NCBI GenBank assembly: GCA_019694165.1
Contig: JAIBCL010000001.1
Coordinates: forward strand, 1-64,000
DNA from: Verrucomicrobiaceae bacterium
GTDB taxonomy: Bacteria > Verrucomicrobiota > Verrucomicrobiia > Verrucomicrobiales > Verrucomicrobiaceae
Direction of reading: 5' to 3'
DNA: 64,000 nt
Part shown: positions 49,323 through 57,601 of the stretch, in pieces
Layout: each line of letters opens with the position of its first letter
Position numbering within the stretch: the stretch's first letter is position 1
Notes under the pieces: generated by a model
Seen by the model: only the letters and a program-made list of their open reading frames with translations
The model's database searches: none
What the model was told of the DNA's origin: nothing
Program-made: the position numbers and the translations under genes

Positions 49323-50945
49323 TCAGCACGCCGGCTCGAGCTGCACCTTGTGCTCGAGCGCGGCCTTGATGAACCCGTCAAAGAGCGGATGCGGCTTGTT
49401 CGGCTTGGAGAGGAACTCAGGGTGGAACTGGCACGCGAGGAAGTAGGGATGGTCCTTCAGCTCGACGAGTTCGGCAAGATTGCCGTCGGGTGAGGTCCCG
49501 GAGATCAACATGCCGTTCCCTTCGACCACGTCCTTGTAGTCGGAATTGAACTCGTAGCGGTGGCGGTGGCGCTCGACGATGCGCTCCTTGCCATAGACGT
49601 CGCGCGCCTTCGTGCCGGCGACGAGGTCGGTGTCCCAGGTGCCTAGGCGCATGGTGCCGCCCTTGCTGGTCACGCGCTTCTGCTCTTCGAGCAGGCTGAT
49701 CACGGGATGCGGCGTGGCTTTTTCAAACTCGGTGCTGTTGGCTCCGCCAAGGCCGCAGACGTTCCTGGCGAATTCGATGACGGCGATCTGCATGCCGAGG
49801 CAGATGCCGAAATACGGAATCTTGTTTTCGCGGGCGTAACGCGCGGACGTGATCTTGCCCTCGGTTCCGCGGTCACCGAAGCCCCCGGGGATGAGGATGC
49901 CTTGCAGGCCGTTGAGATAAAGATCGGGCCCGGCCTTCTCGATGGCCTCGGCATCGACCTTGATGACTTCGACCTTCGCATCATTCGACGCACCGGCGTG
50001 GGTGAGCGCCTCGTAGATGCTCTTGTAGGCGTCCTGCAGCTCGATGTACTTTCCGACGACGCCGATGCGCACATGATGCGTGGGATTGATCACGCGCTGT
50101 ACGAATCTGCGCCAGCTCGCGAGGTCGGGCTGCGGCGCGTTGTCGAGGTGCAGAAGTTTGCACACGAGGTCGTCGAGCCGCTCTTCGTGGAGCTTGAGAG
50201 GCACTTCATAGACGCTGTGCTTCACGTCGCGCCCTTCGATGACGGCTTCGATGGGCACATTGCAGAAGAGCGAGATTTTCTCACGCACATCCGGCTCCAG
50301 AGGCATCTCGGTGCGGCAGAAGATGATGTGCGGGCTGATGCCGATCTCGCGCAGCTTCGAGACGCTCTGCTGCGTGGGCTTGGTCTTGAGTTCGCCCGCG
50401 GCCTTGATAAAGGGCACGAGCGTGGCGTGGATGTACACGACATTGCCCGGCCCGGCCTCGTGGCCGAACTGGCGGATGGCCTCGAGAAAGGGCAGGCCCT
50501 CGATGTCGCCGACAGTGCCGCCGATCTCGGTGATGATGATGTCGCCGCCCATCTTCGCGGCCACGTCATGGATGCGCTGTTTGATCTCGTTGGTGACGTG
50601 CGGGATGACCTGCACCGTGTTGCCGAGGTACTTGCCCTGACGCTCCTTCGTCAGCACGCTCATGTACACCTGGCCGCTGGTGAGGTTGTTGAGCTTCGAG
50701 AGATTCGTGCTCGTGAAGCGCTCGTAGTGGCCGAGGTCGAGGTCCGTCTCCGCGCCGTCGTCCAGCACATAGACCTCGCCATGCTGGAAAGGACTCATCG
50801 TGCCGGGGTCGATGTTCAAATACGGATCGAATTTCTGGAGGATGACCTTCAGCCCCCGGCGCTCCAGCAGCGTGCCAAGCGAAGCCGCGGCGAGGCCTTT
50901 GCCGAGTGAACTGACAACGCCGCCGGTGACAAAGATGTATTTCAT
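49323..50945 (-). CDS. pyrG: CTP synthase PyrG
   Basis: The protein is 540 residues, the usual length, starting [20 protein letters not shown], the CTP synthase signature. The synthetase domain carries [11 protein letters not shown] and [20 protein letters not shown]. The glutamine amidotransferase domain has [20 protein letters not shown] with the nucleophile Cys, and CQFHPEFLS with the His-Glu pair. It makes CTP from UTP and glutamine. It shares strand and neighbourhood with kdsB, which consumes CTP; such proximity is common in Gram-negative genomes. The spacing to kdsB is 61 bases. Confidence 0.98.
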   Translation of the reverse strand: MKYIFVTGGVVSSLGKGLAAASLGTLLERRGLKVILQKFDPYLNIDPGTMSPFQHGEVYVLDDGAETDLDLGHYERFTSTNLSKLNNLTSGQVYMSVLTKERQGKYLGNTVQVIPHVTNEIKQRIHDVAAKMGGDIIITEIGGTVGDIEGLPFLEAIRQFGHEAGPGNVVYIHATLVPFIKAAGELKTKPTQQSVSKLREIGISPHIIFCRTEMPLEPDVREKISLFCNVPIEAVIEGRDVKHSVYEVPLKLHEERLDDLVCKLLHLDNAPQPDLASWRRFVQRVINPTHHVRIGVVGKYIELQDAYKSIYEALTHAGASNDAKVEVIKVDAEAIEKAGPDLYLNGLQGILIPGGFGDRGTEGKITSARYARENKIPYFGICLGMQIAVIEFARNVCGLGGANSTEFEKATPHPVISLLEEQKRVTSKGGTMRLGTWDTDLVAGTKARDVYGKERIVERHRHRYEFNSDYKDVVEGNGMLISGTSPDGNLAELVELKDHPYFLACQFHPEFLSKPNKPHPLFDGFIKAALEHKVQLEPAC

Positions 50946-51006
50946 GTGCGCAGGAGGTGGTGAGTTGAGAGTGACGGATTGTGTGCGATGCGCGGTGCGG
51001 GAAATT

Positions 51007-51756
51007 TCAAGGTTCGATCAGTCTGGCTTCGACTTCGCGCGCCTGTTCGGGTGTGTCAACGCCGGGAGAAACCTCCTGGGTGAGCACGACGCGGATGCGC
51101 GCGCCGTTCTCCAGGGCCCGGAGCTGTTCGAGCGACTCGGCTTTCTCCAGCAGCGACGGCGGCCATGCGACGAATTGAAACAGAAACTCGCGTTGAAAAC
51201 CGTAGATGCCGAGGTGGCGGTAGAATCGTGCGCCGGAGCCGGTGTTTCGCACGAAGGGCAGTGGCGAGCGCGAGAAGTAGAGCGAGTCACCGGCATGGTC
51301 GAAGACGACCTTCACGACATTGGGATCGGCCACCATGGCCGCGTCATCAATCTGAGATGCGGCGGTGATCATGCGGATCGAGGCGTCACGGCGCAGCGCG
51401 CGCGCCAGCTCGTCGATCAGCCACGGGGAGATCAGCGGCTCGTCACCTTGCACATTGATCACGATGTCATGATCGGGATATGCCTCTGCCGCCTCGGCAA
51501 TGCGGTCCGTGCCGCTGGGATGATCGGGCGAGGTGTACACGGCCTTGGCACCGAAGGAAGCCGCCGCCTCGACGATGCGCCCATCATCGGTGGCGATGAT
51601 CACCTCGTCGATCTCCCTGCACTGCTGGCAGCGCTCCCAGACGTGCTGCACGAGCGGCTTCCCAGCGATGAGGTGGAGCGGCTTTCCCGGGAACCGGGTC
51701 GATCCCCAGCGGGCAGGTATGGCTACGAGTGAGCGGAACGAGGGAGTGGATGGCAA
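51007..51756 (-). CDS. kdsB: 3-deoxy-manno-octulosonate cytidylyltransferase (CMP-Kdo synthetase)
   Basis: The 249-residue protein begins [20 protein letters not shown] and has [20 protein letters not shown]. The nucleotide site and the [17 protein letters not shown] motif are clear, as is [15 protein letters not shown]. It joins Kdo to CMP, the step before Kdo transfer to lipid A. It lies just upstream of pyrG in the same direction, and the kdsD gene is about 2.4 kb away on the other strand, supporting a Kdo-lipopolysaccharide organism. Confidence 0.96.
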   Translation of the reverse strand: MPSTPSFRSLVAIPARWGSTRFPGKPLHLIAGKPLVQHVWERCQQCREIDEVIIATDDGRIVEAAASFGAKAVYTSPDHPSGTDRIAEAAEAYPDHDIVINVQGDEPLISPWLIDELARALRRDASIRMITAASQIDDAAMVADPNVVKVVFDHAGDSLYFSRSPLPFVRNTGSGARFYRHLGIYGFQREFLFQFVAWPPSLLEKAESLEQLRALENGARIRVVLTQEVSPGVDTPEQAREVEARLIEP

Positions 51757-51904
51757 CGGAGTGACGACCGGGTTTTGCGCACTTGGCGCGGAAGCCCGGG
51801 AGATGCAAATGGAATCCTCGGACCCCCGTGCCTTCCCTCACCGTCCTGCGCGCGGCATGCGCTCACGGCAGCATCAACCAGCGGTCGGAAACGAACTGGC
51901 GTAT

Positions 51905-52867
51905 CTAGACGCAGTGATCCGACTCGGCACGCTCGGGAAAGGCGAGGCGCAGAACGACGCCCCTCATGCTGGTCGATGATCCCAGGACACTGGCCAAGGC
52001 GGTGCCCATGGGTGTCTCACGCACGCAATACCCATGGAGCGACACGAGACCGTCTGGCGAGAGCAGGCTGACGGACAGATACCTCTGCCGGTCGGTGAAC
52101 TCGTAGTTGTAGTAGTCGCTCACGGTGGCGAAGCCGCGGAAGAGCGAAGCGGTGGAAGGACGCTCCTTCTTGAAGTCGGCCCACGCCACTTCGCTGAAGC
52201 CGACGTACGAGGTCCAGTCGATCACGAAGCGCCCGTCGCTGCTACGGCGCATTGCAAGTTCGAGCACATCGCCGGGACGGTTGCACGAATAGGTGAAGTG
52301 GAGGATTTCAGTGCCGTCGAGCCGGTAGTGGCCGCGGTTGAGGAGCGCGCCGAACACCGGATCACCTCCGCGCTGCACCTCGTAGAACTGCTGCATGAGT
52401 ACCCGGGTGCGCTCCGGCTGATAGACATAGGCCACTTTTTCCTCCCACTTCGTCGCCTTCGTATATTTCTTCAGCAGCTCATCCGCCTGCTGCACGTCGG
52501 GTGCGTTTGGCTCCAGCGGCAGCGGGATGGTCACGGGTTCCTTCGGCACGTCGGTGTCGCTGGCACCGGCACGACCTTCCTTCGCCATGTCGCCGAGCGA
52601 GACACGCGGACCCTCGGGCGAGCTGGACGGCGTGGACACATACGGCTGGACTTCCGCGGCGGCATCCGCCTCGGCACGTTTCTTGGCCTCGGCTTCCCGT
52701 TTCGCCGCAAGTTGGGTGATGACCTCCCGTCGTCTGCTGTGATCGAAGAACCAAGACCAGCCTATCACCAGTCCGAGCGCCACAGCACCGGCCGTCAGAA
52801 ACATGAGAATCATCAACGCCCGGTGGGGATAGAGCGATGGCGAATGCATGGATTGGCTGGCTGGCAT
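51905..52867 (-). CDS. Unknown membrane-anchored protein
   Basis: A 320-residue protein with one N-terminal membrane span (about 18-40: ALMILMFLTAGAVALGLVIG). A Lys/Glu/Ala-rich coiled coil comes next (AAKREAEAKKRAEADAAAEV) and then a disordered Ser/Pro linker. The C-terminal domain (about 130-320) is unrecognised: YVYQPERTRVLMQQFYEVQR, FVIDWTSYVGFSEVAWADFK and VVLRLAFPERAESDHC. It probably has its C-terminal domain in the periplasm. It lies between a glycosyltransferase gene and kdsB on the same strand, so a role in envelope assembly is plausible but not shown. Confidence 0.75.
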   Translation of the reverse strand: MPASQSMHSPSLYPHRALMILMFLTAGAVALGLVIGWSWFFDHSRRREVITQLAAKREAEAKKRAEADAAAEVQPYVSTPSSSPEGPRVSLGDMAKEGRAGASDTDVPKEPVTIPLPLEPNAPDVQQADELLKKYTKATKWEEKVAYVYQPERTRVLMQQFYEVQRGGDPVFGALLNRGHYRLDGTEILHFTYSCNRPGDVLELAMRRSSDGRFVIDWTSYVGFSEVAWADFKKERPSTASLFRGFATVSDYYNYEFTDRQRYLSVSLLSPDGLVSLHGYCVRETPMGTALASVLGSSTSMRGVVLRLAFPERAESDHCV

Positions 52868-52876
52868 CAGGACCGC

Positions 52877-54049
52877 CTATATTGCGGCAGATGAAGCGGG
52901 CATCAAGCTTTTGTAGAGGGCCTCGAGCCGGCGAATTTGCGCCGCGCGGTCGAATCCATCCTCGATGCTGCGCCGCGCTCCTCCGGCCAGGCGGTGCCGG
53001 AGTTCTTCGTCCCCCAGCACGCGTGCGATGGCCGCAGCCAGTCCGGGCGCATCGTTTTCCGGCACGAGCAGTCCACTCGCACCATCGGTCACCGCCTCGG
53101 GGATGCCGCCGTGGCGCGTGGCCACGACGGGCAGGCCTGTGGCCATGGCCTCCAGCATTGCATTGGGCACGCCTTCGCGGTCGCCTTCCTCCGTGGTGCG
53201 GCTGGGATGCACAAAGAGATGCGCGGCGGCCATTTCGCGCTTCACGGCGTCTTCATAGATGAAGCCGGTGAAGCGCACTCGCGCACCGATGCCGAGCGAG
53301 GCGATCTGCGCTTCGAGTGCAGGCTTCATCGGTCCGTCGCCGATGAGGGTAAGGCTGGCGTTCGGAAAGCGCCTCAGCACGTCGGCGAAGGCGGCGATGG
53401 TGAGATCGAGGCCCTTCTTGTCGATAAAGCGGCAGCTTTGCACGATGGTCCATGCGCCGTCCGCCGGAGCCGCGCGTCCCTGAAACGGCCAGTCGTCGAG
53501 CGGGATGGCCGTGCGCTGTACGCACACCTTCTCAGGCAGACAACCCAGCCGGACTACATCCGTCGCCAAGCTCTCGGACCGGCACAGGATGCGGGCGGCC
53601 AGCGCGAAGACTTCACGCATCCGCGCCGCGTGCCGTGGCTTCGTCGCATCGATGCCGGCATCCGCGCCGTGAAACGACACCACCACGGGGTGCGGCCACG
53701 CCTTCATGAGAGGGATGAACTGCGGAGCTACGTGGCCGAAGTAGATGTGCAGCACCTTCGCCTCCACCCGGGTGAGTTCCAAAATCCAGCGCCGCAGCTC
53801 CCAGCGGTAGATTTGCCATGGTTCCCCGAGAATCTGCCGGTGGATGAAGCGGCGCAGCCAGCGCGTGCGCGGCTTTGGCAGCACGGTGAGACGCCGGATG
53901 TGGAAGGGAAAGTAGAGAGGATTCTCGCGCCTGTGGGTGAAGACCTGCGGCGTCACTTCCTTCAGTCCCGTGATCTGCCTGTACACATGCAACTGCTCCT
54001 TCTTCAGGAAGTCCGCGATGTAGCAGGCGACGACAGGGTTTTTCGGCAT
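52877..54049 (-). CDS. GT4-type glycosyltransferase
   Basis: The 390-residue protein shows the two Rossmann domains of GT-B enzymes. The C-terminal domain has IVQSCRFIDKKGLDLTIAAF, GDGPMKPALEAQ, HPSRTTEEGDREGVPNAMLE with the Glu-rich nucleotide-sugar site, and GLPVVATRHGGIPEAV. It would add a sugar to a lipid or polysaccharide acceptor. The nearby Kdo genes suggest LPS or capsule, but the substrate cannot be told. The stop lies 9 bases before the unknown membrane protein's start on the same strand. Confidence 0.93.
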   Translation of the reverse strand: MPKNPVVACYIADFLKKEQLHVYRQITGLKEVTPQVFTHRRENPLYFPFHIRRLTVLPKPRTRWLRRFIHRQILGEPWQIYRWELRRWILELTRVEAKVLHIYFGHVAPQFIPLMKAWPHPVVVSFHGADAGIDATKPRHAARMREVFALAARILCRSESLATDVVRLGCLPEKVCVQRTAIPLDDWPFQGRAAPADGAWTIVQSCRFIDKKGLDLTIAAFADVLRRFPNASLTLIGDGPMKPALEAQIASLGIGARVRFTGFIYEDAVKREMAAAHLFVHPSRTTEEGDREGVPNAMLEAMATGLPVVATRHGGIPEAVTDGASGLLVPENDAPGLAAAIARVLGDEELRHRLAGGARRSIEDGFDRAAQIRRLEALYKSLMPASSAAI

Positions 54050-54140
54050 TGATCGGCTGGAGATGGCTGGCTAGGGTGCGCGCCCGCTCCGGGCGGCTGT
54101 TCCGGGGCGGCTATTTTGAAGGCTTCGTCCTCCGTGTCAC

Positions 54141-55112
54141 ATGAATTATCCCGAAAAAGCCCGCCGCGTCATCGATCTGGAGATCCATGAACTGACGCGG
54201 CTGCGCGAGCGGGTGGGGGCAAGCTTCGGAAGCGCCATCGATCTGCTGCTCGGCTGCCTTGCCGCACGGCGGAAGTTGGTGGTCTGCGGCGTTGGCAAAA
54301 GCGGCAACATCGGCCGCAAGCTGGCCGCCACCCTGAACAGTACCGGTGCCACCGCGGTGAACCTGAACGTGGGGGATGCGCTCCACGGCGACCTCGGCGT
54401 GATCGACGAGGGCGACCTCGTCATCATGCTCAGCTACAGCGGCGAGACGAACGAGATCATCGACCTGCTGCCCCATCTGAAGCGCCTGAGCGTCTCCATC
54501 CTCGCCGTCACGGGAGGCGCGTCTTCCACCCTCGCGCGTCACGCAGATGTGGTGCTCGACGTGGCCGTGAGCCAGGAGGCATGCCCGCTGAATCTGGCGC
54601 CTACTTCCAGCACCACCACGATGCTCGTGCTGTGCGACGCCCTGGCGATGGTGCTGCTCGAAGCGCGCGGATTTCAGGCCGATGACTTCGCGCGGCTGCA
54701 TCCCGGCGGCTCCCTCGGCCGCGCCTTGCTGACGAAAGTGAGCGACGTGATGCGCAGCGGCGACCAGGTGGCGGTCGTCACGCCGCAAACTTCCGTCCGG
54801 GAGGCACTCGAGGCGATGACCCGCGCGCGCAGCGGCGCCGCCATCGTGCGCTCCCCGGAAGGCCGCCTCGCAGGCGTCTTCACGCATGGCGATTTCGTGC
54901 GCGCATTCCAAAAGGATGCCGCCATCGCGGAGAAGCCGGTGCAGGACTACATGACGCCGCGCCCGGTGACGATCCTCGCCGGCAAGCTGGCCGCCGAAGT
55001 CCTCGCCACCCTCGAGCACTCCCGCGTCGATGACATCGTCGTCATTGATGATGACGGCCATCCAGTCGGCATGGTGGACACCCAGGACATCACACGCTTG
55101 AAACTCGTGTAG
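54141..55112 (+). CDS. kdsD: Arabinose-5-phosphate isomerase KdsD (KpsF/GutQ family)
   Basis: A 323-residue protein, the family length. The SIS domain (about 40-175) has RKLVVCGVGKSGNIGRKLAA, GDALHGDLGVIDEGDLVIML and SYSGETNEI; SSTTTMLVLCDALAMVLLEA closes it. DDFARLHPGGSLGRALL is the KdsD hallmark. Two CBS domains fill about 205-323 (MRSGDQVAVVTPQTSVREAL, YMTPRPVTILAGKLAAEVLA). It converts ribulose-5-phosphate to arabinose-5-phosphate, the first step to Kdo. A terminator hairpin follows its stop. Confidence 0.96.
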   Translation: MNYPEKARRVIDLEIHELTRLRERVGASFGSAIDLLLGCLAARRKLVVCGVGKSGNIGRKLAATLNSTGATAVNLNVGDALHGDLGVIDEGDLVIMLSYSGETNEIIDLLPHLKRLSVSILAVTGGASSTLARHADVVLDVAVSQEACPLNLAPTSSTTTMLVLCDALAMVLLEARGFQADDFARLHPGGSLGRALLTKVSDVMRSGDQVAVVTPQTSVREALEAMTRARSGAAIVRSPEGRLAGVFTHGDFVRAFQKDAAIAEKPVQDYMTPRPVTILAGKLAAEVLATLEHSRVDDIVVIDDDGHPVGMVDTQDITRLKLV

Positions 55113-55122
55113 TGGTGCAAGA

Positions 55123-55153
55123 AAAACCCGGAAGGGTTTCCCCCTCCGGGTTT
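55123..55153 (+). terminator. Hairpin terminator after kdsD
   Basis: AAACCCGGAAGGG pairs with CCCTCCGGGTTT, one base bulged, around a short TTTCC loop, starting 10 bases after the kdsD stop. A following T-run is absent beyond TTT, so read-through cannot be excluded; on the other strand it may also serve the leftward PKD gene. Confidence 0.75.
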
Positions 55154-55233
55154 CCGACACGATTCGTCAATCGCGAAATCCTGCACCCCAAACACCACAC
55201 CCGGCACCGAAGCGCCGGGCGCGGCGGTTGAGA

Positions 55234-56343
55234 CTACAGGTGCTTGTTGCGCGCACCCGGATTGCCGGGGTGGTAGGCGGGATCATCGTTGCCACCGTTG
55301 TGAATGTGGCCGGGGGTGTTCGGATCGACACCGTTGCCGAGGCCTTCGTTGCCCTTCGCAAAGCAGTCTGCTTTGCCGGGGGCCACGATGTTCACGATCA
55401 CCCACTCCTCGGGGCTGACGTTGCCGCAGTCGTCCGTGGCCTTGGCGATCAGCTTGATGCTGGTGTTAACCTGGGCAGAAGTGATCGTGAACGAATTGCC
55501 GGTGAACGTGGTGGTGGCGCTGCCGGCAATGGTGAGGGCCACATGCTTCGTCAGCGTGGCACCGCCGCAGATGTCGCTCGGCGTAACCGTCACGACAAGC
55601 GGCAGGTCCTTCGAGCTGAAGCAGTAGGTGCCCGAGTCATTGACCGCATTCCCGCCAACGACCCACGCGAGCGTGGGAGGCGTGGTATCCACGACCGTGA
55701 ACGTGGCTGAGGTACTCACGCTGCAGTCGTTCACCGTGGCGGTGAAGATCACCGTCACATGTCCTTCGGCGCAGTCACCGTTCGTTTCCTCATAGACGAA
55801 GTTGGCCGGATTGTAGTTGTTCGTCCACACGATGGTGCCGCTCGGCGCGGTTGCCACGGCGCCGCCGTGGTTGTTCAGCCACGCGAGGAGCGGACCGTTG
55901 TCGCCGAGACCATCACACTCCACCGTCAGGTCCTGAGCGGGGGTGGTAATGGTCGGGCAGCCGCCGGCGGGCGGATTCACCGTGATGGTGACCGTATCGG
56001 TGGCGATGTTGCCAGCCAGATCGGTGACCGTGAGGGTGAAGACGTGCGTGCCGACTCCGACATTCACGGTCGGCTGTTCACCGTAGGCCGTAACGCTGTT
56101 CTGCCACAGGAAATCGAGCACGTCGCCGGGATCGACATCGTAGGAATCACGACCGTCGAGCGTGATGGGAGCAGTACCCGAAGCCGAGGCTGTGACGGTC
56201 TGATCAGGACCTGCGTTCGCCACCGGCGGTGTAGTGAACTCAGCCAGTGCATGAGAGGCTGAGAATGCAGTGAAACCGGTGATCAGAGCGGAACATATCC
56301 CGCCACGAATTCCCCGGAACAAGGTTTTTGTCGTTGGTATCAT
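55234..56343 (-). CDS. Secreted PKD-domain protein
   Basis: The start is MIPTTKTLFRGIRGGICSAL (56343); upstream codons give a Thr/His-rich run that is less likely to be used. The 369-residue protein has a signal peptide ending near SHALAEF. A PKD domain follows at about 40-130 (VANAGPDQTVTASASGTAPI, HVFTLTVTDLAGNIATDTV), then two or more Ig-like sandwich units with conserved cysteines (DLTVECDGL, CGGATLTKHVALTIAGSATT). The tail, from about 325, is Gly/Asn/Pro-rich: KGNEGLGNGVDPNTPGHIHN then PGNPGARNKHL. Probably exported to the surface. Confidence 0.82.
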   Translation of the reverse strand: MIPTTKTLFRGIRGGICSALITGFTAFSASHALAEFTTPPVANAGPDQTVTASASGTAPITLDGRDSYDVDPGDVLDFLWQNSVTAYGEQPTVNVGVGTHVFTLTVTDLAGNIATDTVTITVNPPAGGCPTITTPAQDLTVECDGLGDNGPLLAWLNNHGGAVATAPSGTIVWTNNYNPANFVYEETNGDCAEGHVTVIFTATVNDCSVSTSATFTVVDTTPPTLAWVVGGNAVNDSGTYCFSSKDLPLVVTVTPSDICGGATLTKHVALTIAGSATTTFTGNSFTITSAQVNTSIKLIAKATDDCGNVSPEEWVIVNIVAPGKADCFAKGNEGLGNGVDPNTPGHIHNGGNDDPAYHPGNPGARNKHL

Positions 56344-56455
56344 TGTATTGCTGTTTGTGTGTGTTGTTGGATGTGTTGTGTGTTCGTCGTGCGGTTTCCG
56401 CAAACAGGCATGCCTCCGGGAACAAGCAGGGACGGCCGCGAAAACCGCCGGTATA

Positions 56456-56489
56456 TTGGGTGATTTATCTAGCCACCCAACTCTTTTTT
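56456..56489. other. Hairpin followed by a T-run in the PKD leader
   Basis: TTGGGTG (56456) and CACCCAA (56474) pair over 7 bp around an 11-base loop, and CTTTTTT follows on the + strand. It has the look of a terminator for rightward transcription, but no rightward gene ends here. It could instead shape the 5' leader of the leftward PKD gene. Confidence 0.35.
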
Positions 56490-56529
56490 GATTCGTGTTT
56501 CCCGATTCAAAAACACGCCGGATTATCCA

Positions 56530-56551
56530 ATGTTCAAAAATAATCGAACAT
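56530..56551. promoter_or_regulatory. Perfect 6-bp dyad upstream of the PKD gene
   Basis: ATGTTC and GAACAT flank a 10-base AT-rich spacer. The layout suits a dimeric repressor or activator site. It lies about 190 bases upstream of the PKD start and 70 bases past the stop of the next gene. No regulator for it can be named. Confidence 0.3.
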
Positions 56552-56619
56552 GTTTTTCACCGAGGCCAGTCCGCATCGCCGCGCTGCTGCAGAATGGCGC
56601 TCGAACAACACTCGAAAAA

Positions 56620-57579
56620 CTACTCCGACACGAGGGAAAACAGCGATCCACGGCACGATTCGCGCAGCGTGCTGTCCGTGATCTCGGAGGCCCAGAATCT
56701 GGCATCGTCCGGCGCTGTCGGAGCGAGTTCGCGCGCAAATGACGCAAGGGCTGCATCGCGAAGCTGATTCTTAGTCAAATGACCAAGCCAGGCCGCCACC
56801 GCCGCAGGATCGCTTCCTGCCCAGATTCGAACCATTTCCTCCATTGCGTTCAGCGGCAGCGGTCCGTCTGCCAATTGCCCGATCCACGCCGCTGCCGCCT
56901 CTGGATCGCGCTGAGTCCACCGCTGCACGACGCCGATCACCGCACGCTCCTGCTCGATGCCACCGGTCATTTCCGTGGCGGCGTAGGTGGCGGCCTCGAC
57001 CGGATGATCAGCCGCCATCGCGACCACCAGCGCGCCCTGCGCGGCGGCAAACGCGGAATCATCGCGATGCCTTGCAAGCCAGTCCATGGCGGCCTGCGGA
57101 TCGTCCAAAGCCCATTGTCCGACGGCGGCAGAGAGCAGGTCACGACGTTGCTGCGGACCGGTCATCGCCAGTGCGAGCGTGAGGCGGTCGGAAAGCGGGA
57201 ATTCGGGTGCGAGCGCCGCCACGACCTCATCACGCAGGACACCTCCGGGCAGCCGCTGCAGCCACGAGACGACTTCCGCCGCAGGATGCGAGGGCGAGTC
57301 GATCCAGCGCTGGAGCCGGTCCACGAGCAAGGACGCATCCGCCTCAGCGAACAAGGCGCGGCACTCCACCTCCGGTGTCAGAGCGGCGGGTAGGTCGGGC
57401 GTCGGGGAATCGCCGCTGCTTCGCTGCCAGATCGGAAGCGCAAGAGCCGCTGCGGAGTCACCACCCGGCTCACCGACTGCCCGCCAGCCGAGCAGTCCCG
57501 CGCCCAGTGCCAGCAACACCACCGCCGCCGCCGCGATGCCGCGGGCAGTCCGTGAAGACGAATGGTTGCAAGTTCTCAT
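56620..57579 (-). CDS. Repeat protein with one membrane span (PVC HEAT-like repeats)
   Basis: The start MRTCNHSSSRTARGIAAAAV (57579) gives 319 residues with a membrane span or signal at about 12-32. The rest is a run of roughly 27-30-residue repeats such as VVQRWTQRDPEAAAAWIGQL, WALDDPQAAMDWLARHRDDS and IWAGSDPAAVAAWLGHLT. These have the W-x(3-4)-D-P-x-A-A-x-x-W-L pattern widespread in Verrucomicrobia. They probably form a helical solenoid in the periplasm; partners are unknown. It lies about 20 bases after the metalloprotease gene stop, in the same direction. Confidence 0.78.
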   Translation of the reverse strand: MRTCNHSSSRTARGIAAAAVVLLALGAGLLGWRAVGEPGGDSAAALALPIWQRSSGDSPTPDLPAALTPEVECRALFAEADASLLVDRLQRWIDSPSHPAAEVVSWLQRLPGGVLRDEVVAALAPEFPLSDRLTLALAMTGPQQRRDLLSAAVGQWALDDPQAAMDWLARHRDDSAFAAAQGALVVAMAADHPVEAATYAATEMTGGIEQERAVIGVVQRWTQRDPEAAAAWIGQLADGPLPLNAMEEMVRIWAGSDPAAVAAWLGHLTKNQLRDAALASFARELAPTAPDDARFWASEITDSTLRESCRGSLFSLVSE

Positions 57580-57601
57580 CCGTGCCAAAGCCGCCGGGCG
57601 G

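Noticed and set aside
49707-50909. + strand open frame opposite pyrG
   Set aside because: Antisense shadow of the CTP synthase gene.
52937-54052. + strand open frame opposite the glycosyltransferase
   Set aside because: Antisense shadow, Arg/His-rich, no domain.
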